Below are positions 1-12,012 of a stretch of 64,000 bases of DNA, piece after piece. Origin of the DNA: Atrichornis clamosus (Eukaryota; Chordata; Aves; Passeriformes; Menuridae); assembly GCA_013400975.1 (NCBI GenBank), contig WBMZ01012795.1:62001-126000 (forward strand). The letters run 5' to 3'. The translations under genes and the position numbers were made by a program. The notes beneath the pieces are model-generated. The model made no database searches. It was not told the origin of the DNA and was given only the letters and a program-made list of their open reading frames with translations. Each line of letters opens with the position of its first letter. The first letter of the stretch is position 1.

Positions 1-2488
1 CGGGATGAGGTACAGGCACATAAAAAATAACAGTCTTGCATTCTAATTAGCAGAAGCTGTGAGTGGTGAGGATGACAAGAAGGGGATGACAGAGCAACAC
101 ATGTAAATGATGCTATTGTGAGCAACTGAGTGGTTCTAAATCATTTCAGGGGCTGTGGGAAGTTTTGCAGTTGACTGTGTTTGATTGATGCTTGTGAGCT
201 TTACAGCAAAACAGCTTGAAAAAAGAGCTAATAGATAGAGGACAATTATCCACAATGTGTGAAGGAATGTTTTATTATGCTAATGTTTCCTTGAAAAATG
301 ATGGCACTAAATAAGCTAATGGTGGAAAAATAATGACAGATAACAATGAATACTCAGACTAAGTACACACAGGATGTAAGCAGAGCACAGCGGATCTGTG
401 TGTCAAGTATTCAGATCTTCCACGTGACCTGGCAAGAGAGACACCCTAAGGAAAGTTACTGTCCATGGCAAGGTAGTGGACGAGCATCAAACAACCTGGA
501 AAAATCCCTTCTTAGTTAAACAAACTACAGACAAGTTCTGCTCCAGTACCTTCTATTCTTTCAACCTGAGGAATTCACAGTGCAGGCAATAACAGGTGAT
601 TCTTGATCTATTGATTTGACAGTCAACATCGCAGGACTACAGAGCACTTTTACCCCAGTCTATCTGTTGAGATAAGAATTTGTGCCTCCAGTTGTGCACT
701 GCCTCTGCCATAAGTGACTTCAGGAAGTTTCAAACCACATTTTGAGCCAAATTCAAATCAGAGGGTGGATCAGATCTTCCTGGAAGTCTGAAAAGAAGAA
801 AAAAATCCTTTGCTTAACTTTCTTTGGTAATTCTAAGATTGCTTGCCTAAGACAGTGCACCTAAATAACTAATTTTTATCTTAAAGAATGATGTAATTCT
901 AGTATCCAGTCCCAGAAACAAAAAGTCAAAGCATATATGAGAAACGTGTGAAATAGGGATCTCTGTCCTAAGTAATCAACTGAATGAATAGGACTGAATG
1001 AGGCAACAGAAATTGCCCTTGGAACCCTGGCAATGCCTAGGGACGGTGTCAGGATCCTCACTTATGGCATGGTTTTTCCATTGAGAGCTTTCTGGAACAG
1101 ATCCATCTTGGAAAGAGGGGATTACCATGAAGAAAAGATTTTTCCAGACTGATCCAAAATCAGACAAGACTGTCATTTTGACCTTCTTCACAAACAGGAA
1201 TTATTATAAAAAGAAGAATGGCCCAAATTGCAATAAGGACAATTCTATTTTGGTTTTTTTATATTAGACTTGCAAAGCCTTTAGTTCATGCCCTCATATA
1301 CATTTATGATTAAATACTGTCTCAAGTACTCCAAAATAGTATGTAGGATGCGAAGGAGGAATTATTTATGGCCTTTCCTTTGGTCTGTTCCAAGCAGTAC
1401 TTAGGTTATCATTTTTCTGTTAATGATAGTTTCATGAAAGTACCTGACAAATAGTACCAATCATAATTTTTATCCCATATTCTAACATGTACGTATATAT
1501 TATACTGATAAAATTTTCATTGACCTCTATGTGAGCAATGAAACTCTGCATTTTAAGTAAATCTCAGCTTCAGAATCATATTCATGTAGATTAGAATCTT
1601 AAACTTGCAGTGACTCATTAGATGTAAAATCAAACCTTCTCAGAGGCTGTTGAGTTTTTTGGACTCGTGCACATATGCTTATGGGGGTGAGTCAAATGCT
1701 CTAACTTTTGAATATTTAGAACAATCTTACTCTTGAATTATGAAAAATTTTGACATTGAATTTTCATGTTACTTAAGAAAAAATATAAAGAGGAAAAGTA
1801 AATAGAAGTAGAAAAGGAGTATTAGAAGTGTCACGCTGTGTGAAGTGCATGTATGTGCCTAGAATTTTGTGATGAAGGCATTTGACAAAATCACTGTGAA
1901 AATTTCTGTCAGTGACTTTATTCTCTTCCAGCCTCTTGGAGTCACGTAAAGAGCACTGTCACTTCACAGAAATGTCATTCTTGGTATTCACCAAAGAGTA
2001 TTTTACTGTTATCTATAGCTCAGGTTGGTTTATTTACTTTTCTGAAGAAGCCTAGAAAAACTTGCTGTTGGGAGTGCATGGGGGTGGGAAAGTTTTAGTA
2101 TTTTAGAGTTCAGTCATTTCGGAGTTACTGAAATTATACAATGTTCTTGTATCTTAATTAGCATAATGTGTGTTGCAGCAGTTACTGACCTCTGCCAGCC
2201 TTTCACAGGTGAAACTTTTTATCAGTTTGTCAGTTAGACAAATCAGCCAAGGGAAATCAATTTCATTCTACTGATCCGGCAGCATCCTCCTTGGAAATGA
2301 CTATTTCCTCCTGCTTGGGTGAGATTTTAGCCTTGTCTCTATTTTTTGAATCCTTTGTAAATTTAATAGGTGTATTCCCAGGTCTGTGTACCACATGCCG
2401 CTTACTTGCTCAGCCCTTTAACTAGCAAATAAAATACAAATTGAGTCATAATTTCCCCATGAAGGAATCTGTTTCCAGCACCACTTAC
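1..2488. other. Non-coding flank downstream of the minus-strand exon
   Basis: AT-rich sequence with no repeat I can name and no convincing open frame. On the minus strand there is a long pyrimidine tract followed by CAG, ending at position 788, which would make a strong splice acceptor. A minus-strand AATAAA lies at 271-276. If the exon at 2489-2608 belongs to a gene ending here, this stretch could hold its last intron, a short terminal coding piece and the 3' UTR; that is inference only. Confidence 0.4.
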
Positions 2489-2608
2489 CTTCTGAGAAGT
2501 CTTTCCAGCCAACTTCAAACTGGGAATCCCATTGGGTGCCTTTGCTCCCCAGAGACCATCCCCATCAGCAAATGTCTGAGCAAACCCAGGCAACCCCGAG
2601 GGCCCGTG
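2489..2608 (-). CDS. Internal coding exon of an unidentified gene (partial CDS, 40 codons)
   Basis: Read on the minus strand, the exon is preceded by CTAAC and CTGAC branch-point-like motifs, a pyrimidine run and the acceptor TTTTCTTCCTCAG. It ends CAGAAG followed by GTAAGTGG, an almost perfect donor. The 120 bases between are open in only one frame, which starts and ends in phase 0; both other frames contain stops. The 40-residue translation starts HGPSGLPGFAQTF, has GDGLWGAKAPNG in the middle and ends KLAGKTSQK. It is rich in Gly, Pro, Ser and Lys, with no membrane segment or cysteine, which suggests a linker or disordered stretch. GC content and CpG use are clearly above the surrounding DNA. 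A symmetric 120-base exon could be skipped without changing frame, so alternative splicing is possible. I do not recognise the protein. No partner exon is certain in the window; the nearest candidate downstream is the acceptor at 788. The exon call rests on splice sites and frame, not homology. Confidence 0.62.
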
Positions 2609-3104
2609 CTGAGGAAGAAAATATGGCTTGTCAGTATGTTAGAGAAGCTCATAGATGAGTGGTTCACAGGTGACCACCTGAAATTGCAGCTGACAAAGAT
2701 TTTCCATCAAGTTCCTTTCATCTTTGTGCCTGTGAAACGGCTCAACTACTGCTGATGCTAATGGTCCTGCTTTTTCTCTGTCATTTCTCCCCCTGTTGGT
2801 CTTTGTCTTTCACTTTCTCTTTTCACTTCTTCCTTCAGAAGTCTGTGGGGGCTTATATGCTTTTTCAGCTTTTTTCCTTCTTTTTCCTATTTTTTCATTC
2901 TGGAAAATATATACTTAGTTCTCAGTTGTTTGCTCTTCTCTTCCTCCGTGCCATAGTGCCTGCTTCTGAATAAAAAATGTAACTGTCTCTTTTCTGTCTC
3001 CGTTTTTTCTCACACAGACACCTTTTCCCTAGGAACCTACTGCTTCTTTCCAGGATTTCATGCCCACAGAATCAGCTGAATGTTCAGGGTCAGAATATAG
3101 AGCA
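2609..3104. other. Intronic or intergenic, pyrimidine-rich
   Basis: From about 2755 to 3050 the plus strand is a long run of T and C with few purines, including strong acceptor-like tracts such as CACTTCTTCCTTCAG near 2840. The open frame through it is low-complexity (mostly Phe, Leu, Ser) and is a composition effect. No repeat family recognised. Confidence 0.4.
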
Positions 3105-3280
3105 TTTAGTGACCTTGCAAGCTGCTGTGCAAAACCGGACCAGAGTTGCTGGTGTGCGATGTCAGCAAAAGTGACTGAATGCTATAACTTGTTTGGTCAC
3201 CTCAGGCAAGTCATCTCTCTTCTTTGTTTTATCTCTAAAATGGCGTTAATAATATCTAATGCCTTTGTGTTTTATGGATG
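3105..3280 (+). repeat. MIR-like SINE remnant
   Basis: The stretch around 3195-3265 follows the conserved MIR core and tail: a variant of 'ggcaagtca', then a pyrimidine-rich block corresponding to 'tctctgtgcctcagttt', then 'tctaaaatggcgttaataat', matching the MIR 'tctgtaaaatggggataataat' motif. The order and spacing fit the plus orientation. Upstream bases from about 3105 are weaker and the left boundary is approximate. MIR is an ancient amniote tRNA-derived SINE mobilised by L2, so this copy is long dead. Confidence 0.65.
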
Positions 3281-3305
3281 GAAAACTCTATGCACATTCT
3301 AGTTG

Positions 3306-3358
3306 TATATTATTATTATTATTATTATTGCTTTGTTTTTATTACTATTATTATTATA
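3306..3358 (+). repeat. (TAT)n microsatellite, interrupted
   Basis: A trinucleotide run of TAT/ATT of about eight units, a short T-rich interruption, then a second run of ATTACTATTATTATTATA type. It sits just after the MIR-like remnant. Confidence 0.9.
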
Positions 3359-6300
3359 TTTCTGTAGTCTAATTTTTCCCTTTAGCTCCTTCCAGTTAAA
3401 TTAATGTGTATGTCAACAACCTAAAAGTACATGCAAGTTTACCAATAAAGAGCAGCTTGCTATTATGAGGCCCAACTTTCACAATACAAATCTAAAAGAT
3501 TAAAGGAAATGCCACCTTTGTGAAACTTTGGTTTTAAGGCACGTAGTTAATATTCAGATGCCAACTGTGAAACCTGCTCGTTGGCCAGCCAAGCTTTTAG
3601 TCTGAGAATCCTTTTTGTAAGCAGTTAGGAAACAACAAAACACATACAGGATATTTGGAATAATGATGCCAGCTGGATTCTTTCTCCTGTAGTGAGTGGT
3701 AGGTTCTCTTTCTAATCCAATGAGATAGAGAGCTGTACCTGATACGAATGAGCTGGATACAGACTTCAACTGACTAATATTAATTCAGGAAAAAGTGATC
3801 CCATTTCATGTCAGTGTCAGACATTGGACTGCACTGAAGAATTGAGGATGTAACTCATACTGCAGACTTGATGCACTAAGCAATGATTTCAATATACTGA
3901 GGATTGGTATTTTCTTTTAACAAATTTGTATGGAAAAACCACTAAAAGCAGATTAAATATTACTTGCTGGAATCCTTCTAGTTTTCTTTCATTTTTATTC
4001 ATCCCTGCTCTCCCAAACAGTTTGATTGTACTCTTGATTTCTGGTTGGATGTATGAGAACAGGGTGAGGTCAAAAAAAGAAAAGGATTTCTGAACAATTA
4101 AAGTGGAGTTTAGGTCAAGGCCATAATTCAAAACCAAATGAACTAAACCGCTTAGGCTTTGGAGAGCTTTTAGCCTCAGAAGAACCTGCAGTTCTTCTCC
4201 TGACCATGTACCTCATCCACTGACTTACATGTGAGTCCCAGGTGGGACTTGCAAACTCTAAGTCCTTAGAATATCCTTTGAGTGACCTAAACCTTGTGGC
4301 TCCCCAACAAATAATTCAAGGTCATCACAATGTCATACACCAGGCAAAACTCATGTCCCAGGGATAAAGTCTATCTGCCTACTAGTTTCAGAGCATGAAC
4401 ACCCAGGGCGTGGGAAGTGTGGATTATGGTCCCTGCTGCTCACAGTACACTCAGCTAAGGAATTAGACTTGCTCTTGGTCTCCTGGTTTAATGAGTCTTG
4501 CATGCTTGGATGCAAATCTTCAAAGAAGCTTTTAAAGTTGGGTTCTGTCTGCATTTACACTATGGGAACTGTGTATTTGAATGCCCTTAAGCTGAAGACT
4601 AACCGGACCTCTGTTTCTTCTATACCGGGTGAGTGGTTCAACCAGTAGGTGACTACCCAGTAGGAAGGGAGTCGCCGTCACTTTGAGAATTCTCCTGAGA
4701 TGGGCATCTAAAGCACTTCAGCTCACACTATTATTTTCAGCTAGTATCAGTCTTGTATAAGCACATCATATCTGCATACAAACATGTGTCCTCTACCAAG
4801 AGATGGGCAGATTTTCATAGAACTCCGTGTGGATTTTTGTCTGAATCCTGGTTTTATTTTAATTTTTATGTACTTTCCCCCCCCAGACTGGAACATACTT
4901 AGGTGTCTAATTTGTTTTTGCATGATGCACTCCTCTTGGATTTGATATCCTGAAAGAACAAGTGAAGACACTGCACATCATTCTGCCTAAATATCTCCTT
5001 TATATTTGGTTCTTTAATCTCAACAACTGAGAATACGTCTTTAAAGCAGTTTGTTACAAATCACTTAAAATCTACATCCCACATAGTTCATTAAATGCTG
5101 AGTGATGAACACATTACACATTTATCCAAAATGACCTCTCTAATTAGCAGCTGTAAAAGAGCTGTCTGATCTCCTCCAGCTATCTGAATGTACAAGAGTG
5201 TGTGCCTGTGGTCTCATGTCTTGTTAGTTCTGTTCCAAACAATTTCTTCAGCGATCAGTAAAGTCAGCAGGAATTAAGGCAGCTCAGCATTTTGCAAGAC
5301 CGTGCTATTTCTCTAGGTGCTCAGATGTGGCATGCATCCACGTGTGACCCAAATTTGAGGATGAAAGCCCCGATAGCCACTGCTCTGAGCCTTGGTGTGT
5401 TCTGTTAGAAATAAGGCAGAGCTCATCAGTGCCCGTGCAGCTCCCCCTGAGACGCCTTACGGCTTTGGGCAGCCCTCCACCTGCCTGAATGAACGACAGT
5501 GCACGAACGCAGCCATTAGCCTTCGTGCTGCGAGAGATAAATCCAGTTAGGAAGGAGACAGTGACAACCCCATACCAGGGCAACGTTCCACATGGAAGAG
5601 ACGTGTTCAACATGTTACTTAAGGAAGCTGCGGGATGAAATTAGGAGACCAATGACTGCATTTTTGAGGATTTTTCCTTTGTCCATTGACTGCCACTTTA
5701 CATCAAGATTCCTAAATCTATGCAAGGCAGATACTGAAACTTTGTTATATTAATCTATGATTATTTTGGTTTTCCATGGCAGTCTAATGTTAGGCCACAT
5801 ATTTATAATCTCAGAAATAGGCTCTAATTCAGTAACTCACACCCTCTCTGTTTAGCAGTGTTTATTTTAAACCCATAGCGAAGTTCAGTTGAACACATTT
5901 GTTGGTAACTCAGTTAACATCTGTCAGAAAGATGTTGCTGGGCCTAGCTGGACTTTCAATCTGACCCAGTACATTAATTCATATATTCTGAAGTGCTTTA
6001 ATAAATCAGAAAAATGAACTGTATTTTATAAAGGCCATATAGACCCATTAATAATGTCCTGCATTTTTCGTAAATCCCAACTAAGGAATTCAATGGCTGC
6101 TTCTCATAGAGCAAAACACTTCTATTCATTGTTTTGTAATTTTCTTTTTTTCTATAAAAATTTGAATTAAATACCTTTACTGACAGTGGTACTGAAGGCA
6201 GATGAAATGATGAATTCTGCAAATCAAGCACACAAAACTTGATGCCTCTGGATTTTTTCCATTTGTTCATGTTTTCACTAAGTCTGTGAACAATATTCTG

Positions 6301-8097
6301 CCGTGAGACAGTGCATGTGTTTTGCATGTAGGTAGCAGCTGGATAACAATTACAGGAGGGCAGCTCGCCAACCCAACTGGCAAGCGCTTAACTGAATAGG
6401 ATATTCAAAAGCAGGAATATAAACATTTTGGTTCAAAGTTTAAGTTATTGAAGTATACCATTTGGCACCAAAAGCTTTTTGTAAATCATTTTTCTTACTC
6501 TGCAGTCATGAATCATTCCAGCAGTGGGTATATGCATTAGTGATTCCAGCCACAAACTGCTGAAATTTGATGTTGGCTGATGCAAAAATGTAGCTATTAG
6601 GGTGATTTGACATCTAGCTCTACATCTTGAGTAGACACCACTACCCCATTTAAAACTAATTCCTCAGGAGTGACATCTCATGCACAGGGATTATGAGTTA
6701 TTAAATAATCATTTGGTAACACAGTGCATCCCTTGCCTCTGGAAGTGGTGTTCAGCATGGTGCCTACTCAATTAATCAACCTTAAAATAATACTTTCCAC
6801 TCTTCTAAATTACACTTCCCTTCTTAAGTTTGTAGAAAGGGCTCATTTAACTAGAACATGATTTTAAAGGTAGAAATGAGCCTGGGCAATGTAGCTGGGA
6901 TTCAGATCTGAACTTTGAAAAAGGGTTCAGTGATTGATCTAGTGCCAAATGCTACTTTATGGCTCACTTGAACTGCTCTGCTGGTGCAAGACAGAAGGAA
7001 AATCATCAGATGGAGCTCCCTGATGACCCCTTCTGCAGGAGGAAATCTGTGGAGCATGGAAATATCGTGTGGTTTGGGGAGCTTCAGCTTTCTGCATTTG
7101 TTTTAGTGGTCTTTTGGGCTCTGAGTGTTCATTCCAGTGAAGTTGGGGTATCCCTGACTGATGACCACTTCTGGGCAAGAGTGTGCTTGTCCACAAAGGA
7201 GTAGAGCTTTAGTCCCCACACCCAGTTTTCTTGTAACCAATACAGCCTAAATAGTTTAAGGCAGAGATTTACAATCTATTTTTATAGGATACCATGGTAG
7301 TGGGGACATGTGCAGGTATTGGGAACAGCAGTATGAGTAATGGTAAGGGCAGATCTGGCTCTGTGTCAGCTTGTGTGTTGCTCAAAATGGCTCATGCACT
7401 ATTAGTGACACAGGTATTGCAGCTGAGAACTCCCATTAGCCTGTGCTTTGCAGCTGAAAACTCCTGCTGGTGTGGCTCCATGGCCCGTGACCACTTAATT
7501 CATGTTCTACAAACGTAATGCAGTATTCAGGGCTGAGTCAAAATTCCTTCAGATTTGGGGCTTTAGCCTTGACTCGGCACTATTAGAAATGAAAATACAT
7601 TGAATTATCCTATTGACATTTTATACTGAATTAACATCATATGTGTTTGATGGAATTTTGATTTGAGAAAGCATTTTTGTCAAAAATATGATTATATAAA
7701 CTCTTACAAATAAAATAAATATGCATTTGGAACTCTATTAGTAGCTGGATTGTAATTGTATTCATTATCCTATGATCTTGCGAGAAATAGCAGAGATTTC
7801 AGAAAAGCTTTGCCATTTTATCTCATTCAAAGGCTTGACACATAGGCTGAAAGAGTGTAAAACCACTTACTGTAGGTGAAGTTACAGGATGTGAGCAAAT
7901 ATTGTTGTTGCCATAACAATTAACATTGCTAATTTTCTTGTGATTGAACTGGACTAATGACATCTTTTAAACACTTTATTTTTCTACTGAAATTTTGTGT
8001 GATATCAAAGTTCTGTGGACACTGCTTAAGCAGGGTTTGATAACATGAAGATAAAGTAAAGAAGAGATTATAAAATGACATAATTAATGGCAAATTG
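3359..8097. other. Non-coding stretch without recognised genes
   Basis: Mostly AT-rich single-copy sequence. Points noted: a C8 run near 4867; a minus-strand open frame of 67 codons starting with ATG at 4554, hydrophilic in composition but with a stop directly upstream and no splice signals; a segment at about 5340-5615 with noticeably more CpG dinucleotides and GC than its surroundings; a segment at 6957-7204 open on both strands, probably by chance; and a SOX-like inverted motif at 7901-7920. None supports a gene call. Confidence 0.4.
7901..7920. promoter_or_regulatory. Inverted SOX-type motif pair
   Basis: ATTGTT and its complement AACAAT are separated by eight bases, forming a near palindrome typical of a paired SOX-HMG site, inside an AT-rich block with TAATGACA and CTAATTTTC motifs. 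Such pairs also arise by chance in AT-rich DNA, so this is a weak regulatory candidate. Confidence 0.15.
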
Positions 8098-8205
8098 TCA
8101 CAGAATTGTTAGGATTGGAAAGGACCTTGGGAGATCATCTATTCCAGCCCCCAGAACATCTAGTCCAGCCCCCAAAATTCTTGCTGCATGAAAAATAATT
8201 TCTAA
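8098..8205 (-). mobile_element. CR1 LINE, 3' end fragment
   Basis: On the plus strand it begins CACAGAATTGTTAGGATTGG and continues with AGGACCTTGGGAGATCATCT and a 'ccagcccc' block. This is the reverse complement of the CR1 3' UTR and terminal repeat ('ggttggaaaagacctctaagatcatc' type). Only the last 100 or so bases of the element remain, typical of severe 5' truncation. The block 'aga-acatctagtccagccccc' repeats part of the preceding phrase, a small internal duplication. Confidence 0.85.
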
Positions 8206-8218
8206 CTTATTCAGTTAC

Positions 8219-8282
8219 TTTGGCCTTTGTGAATGATTTGTGAATTTATGATTTATGAATGATTTGGCCTTTATGACTGATT
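8219..8282. repeat. Small imperfect tandem duplication (about 43-base unit)
   Basis: TTTGGCCTTTGTGAATGATTT at the start recurs as TTTGGCCTTTATGACTGATTT 43 bases later, with variants of TGAATGATTT and TGAATTTATGATTT between. It directly follows the CR1 3' fragment. Confidence 0.7.
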
Positions 8283-10565
8283 TCATCAATGCGGTTTTTT
8301 AAAATTAAATTTACCAGGAAATAACAATCGTTCACATATGACCCATTGTTCCTTTGCCTTTACGGTGGGACGATTTTTTTCCTGAATTTATCTGTTTAAA
8401 AGTAGTTATCTGGTTGTGTATGCTTCCTCTGTAATCAAGGAAAGAGATAGATGGGATGCGTAGTCTTCTGGGGGCATTTTTCATTTTCTCAAGTGACAAT
8501 AGAGAAAACTGGAGGAGCCAACTACTTTAGGCGCTCTTCTGCCAATTAAGTTAGGAAAGATAAACTTCACTGTAATGTACAAATCATATTCCAGCTGCTC
8601 ATTGGGATTTTGCTCTTCCAGTGGAACAGGGCAGAATATTTTTCACAAGCTGCTTAATTCCTCCTGTACCGGTTGTAATCTATAGCCAGAGAGGAACGCT
8701 GGGATCAGCTGTGACCTCCTTTACAGGAAGGATGTGGGACTTTACTAGGTGAATTTGTTCAAGAACTAGACTACATCTTTTGAAAAAAAGCTACCCAAAC
8801 TTGCATTGGAGGTGCTAATAATATACATCTGGTATTTTTTGCCTGAACAGCTGGAGTCTCAGCTTTCAGCTGTTGTATCTTTCCAAACCTTTGTCTGTTG
8901 GTTTGGATATCCCTCCATCATCGACTTATTTTCCCTTATAGATGGTTTGATTGCATTCAGCTCAGCTCTTAGCCCTTCTTTGATAAGCTTAATCAATTCA
9001 GATCTTTGAGTAACTCATTTTAGGATTTGTTTTCCAATACTTTTACATTTCTCATGGTTCTAGTCTGATTCCTTGTCAAAGTGTGGATACTGTCACTGGA
9101 CTGTATCCTAGTGTCAATTTTTCAGATGATAGAATTTCCCTAGTCTGTTATCCCTCTTGGCTATAACATTTTGCCGTAGCTCATATTCAACAGATTATCC
9201 ACTATGGTTTGCAAATTGATTTCAGAATTATAATTTTCTAAGACTTAGTTTCCTATTCTATAAGGATGGCATCTGGCTTCTTGTCCCATTTCTATATTAA
9301 ACCATTTTAAATAACACAGATTTTGCCTTCACCTTTTTTCTTTTTTTACCAGCTTCATGTACATGAACTATTCCCTGCTTCATTTGAAATTCCTCTGGTA
9401 TCTGTACACCCACAAGCTTTATCAGTATGACTTTCATACTGAGTCATCAATAAAAACATTACATGGCATGAGGACAAAGACAAATTCTGGGAAAGCCAAA
9501 CCAGGACACTGAAACTTAGTAGATTCCTGGTTTACAATGCAAAACCTGCCTTTTAACTATTTCTGTAATTCCAGGCATGTGATTTATGAAATGGAAGTGG
9601 TTATATGAAAACCACATAATTCCCACCTTAAAGTTGTATCAGCTTCTCTTTGCATCCTGTTAGTAGTCTGTGGAGTGTGGCTCTTGAGGCTCTCCTTTGT
9701 CAAAGGGACACTGCAGTATTTCAAAGAAACGTTCACCTGCAATGGCTGGATGTGAGGGACAAATACCTGGCTGTGTGCAGGTTACAGGTGTGAACCTTGG
9801 CAGCCTTCCTCCTTACCATTGCTTGGGATGCTCTCTGCATAGTATAATTTACTGGGTATATCCAGAAGCAAATACAGCATTTTTTTCACAGACAGTGATA
9901 GTTAAGTACTTTTTTGTTATTGAATCAAAGACTACTGTGAAACAGCCAAGAGCATCTTTTGGACTTTGCTGCGGTGTCCTGGTGGTAAAGCACAATTGGG
10001 CTAAAACAGCCACACAGGGAAGGTGTGTTTAAAGATGTGCCTGTCTTATGGACCACACGTTCACATTTAAAAGGTCACAGATCTCAGAGGTTTTTAGGTT
10101 TGAGTGCTGTTTTGGGCTTGATTTGCTAATGTGTACATTCCTAGAGGATAAAAATCAAACCTGTTTTTACTGAATGAATACCTGGGAAAAAAACATTCAA
10201 TTCACAGAAAGACCAACATCAATTCACTATAAATTCCTTCCTGATCAGTGTCATGGTAAAAGATCAGAGGGCTGCTGACATGTTTCCCTTGTCAGTTTTT
10301 GCTGTAATAAGGATAGATGCTCATACTGTTGTGCTGAAAAATGTCTGACTGTTATGGGAAATTGTTAAGAGAAACACTTTTTGTAAGGTGTTTTGGGATT
10401 TTTTTATTGTGAAAGGACCTGTCTTTGAAAGTTACAGAAATACCTCATTATTCAGAAGAAGGAGAAACTTTGCAGTCTCCAGTGTCTTAGATTTAATCTC
10501 TCTATTCAAAGTTCCACAATGATGACATTTATTTTTCTCTGTTTTAACACACGCTTCCTTTCAGC
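8283..10565. other. Non-coding stretch, T-rich on the plus strand
   Basis: The part from about 8800 to 9430 is strongly T-rich and could be a very decayed LINE in minus orientation, but I could not match it to a family. The 111-codon open frame at 9697-10032 begins with TTG and has no other support. No RNA gene seen. Confidence 0.3.
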
Positions 10566-10719
10566 AACACTATCTGCCCATCAGGAATCAAAGCAAATCC
10601 AGATGGCTCAAGAACAGACGGCTTATGGTTTAAGTAGCATAGGTCAGATTCAACCATACAGTGTACCAAGTTCGCAGGAGTGTTCTTCTTACTTCCAGAG
10701 ATTTGGAGATGCTGAATAA
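10566..10719 (+). CDS. Possible terminal coding exon, unidentified (weak)
   Basis: A pyrimidine-rich acceptor (CACGCTTCCTTTCAG) is followed directly by a frame open for 51 codons to a TAA. The translation is hydrophilic and rich in Gln and Ser (SAHQESKQIQMAQEQ near the start, SYFQRFGDAE at the C-terminus), unlike most chance frames here, which are Phe/Leu-rich. The frame would start in phase 1. There is no nearby upstream exon or close AATAAA, and I recognise no family. It could be the last exon of a gene lying to the left, an alternative terminal exon, or chance. Confidence 0.22.
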
Positions 10720-12012
10720 TGATTTTTCTTTGCTTTTCTATTGTCAGGCTGTGAAAGTTAGCATGTACAAGAGAGTGAAACCAGAAGGTGTTACAAGAGG
10801 GAAATTTCTACAGGCTCCACTCAAGGAAGAGAATTAATTTCTCATATGGTAAAAAGGCACAATGTAGCAGTTTCAAAGCCAGATATCTGAGATGCATTTC
10901 AAAAATCTGCTTTGCTTTGAAATTTGAATGAGGCTCCTGGAAGAAGTCTGATAAACAATTCTGGAAACAACATGGTGTTTCCAGGGAAGAAGAGAAAGGG
11001 AGATCTAGCAACCTCACAGCAAATTCCCTATTACATGACCAGAAATGTGTCTCTTGCAGCTACAGCAGAAAAATTAGTGCCTGATCATGTTTAAACAGAG
11101 ACCTGTTTGGAGCTATGTGACGGCAGAACACCAGCAGCAACTGCAGAACAATATGGTTACATGTTACAGTAATGGGTGAGGGCAAAATTCTGTGTCAGAG
11201 GTCTAAAAGGCATCTCATGCAGACCACAGCAGTCAAACTCATTCTCTTACCTAAATTTGTAGCACAACAAATCTTCAAGGCAAGGTTCATCACTACTCCT
11301 CACTGTCTCCCTCTACTCGAGAGGGACAAAGGTTGTGTCCACACGTGCTTCAGATGTTTCCACACCCAGGGAATAACTGAAAACCAGGACTTGGTTAGTA
11401 GAAGCAGTAACACTGTTATACATGACATATGTACCTGATGGCAGTAAAGTGCCTTGTTTGGGAATACGAGTAAGGACGGAGTCCACATAGTACTTTTTAT
11501 CAGTAAATCTCAACTGCTGTTCAATCAGGAGTGTTAACCCTACAATTTAGATGAACAAAGAAGTAGAGGGAAGTAAAGAAATCTAGTCCTTCAAGATCAT
11601 GCAGAAGGGCAGTATTTGGAAAAGAAGCCAGCTCCCTTAATTCTTACTTCAGTACTTTTTTTTGTAGGTTATAAAAGGGAATAAATACAGTTTTTAAATC
11701 CTTAATAGCTTCTGCAGAAAGGGATAGTTTTGAGAAGGGAGCTTAATGAGTGGGAAGATTCAAAGGTAATCCTACTGAACTAAACTTAGTGAGTATTTGG
11801 CTTCTCTCCTTTCAAAGATTTTCTGTTCCCTATATTTTGGATTCTTCACCTAAAGGTTAGAGTACAAGGAAAACTACTGAAGGATTTTGGAGTCTGGGAG
11901 GTGTGAATCTATCTGTATTCTTTCCACATTCTCTCATGATGTTGGAAACAACATCAATTGGGACATATCAATGTGGTATATATCCTATGCTGCATATTCT
12001 CTATCATCTGGT
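10720..12012. other. Non-coding stretch
   Basis: No named repeat and no convincing gene. Overlapping frames at 11172-11513 on both strands are short and lack splice or codon support. Confidence 0.4.

Noticed and set aside
2755..2973. 72-codon hydrophobic open frame
   Set aside because: Low-complexity Phe/Leu/Ser translation of a pyrimidine-rich tract.
9697..10032. 111-codon open frame on the plus strand
   Set aside because: Begins with TTG, with no homology or exon signals.
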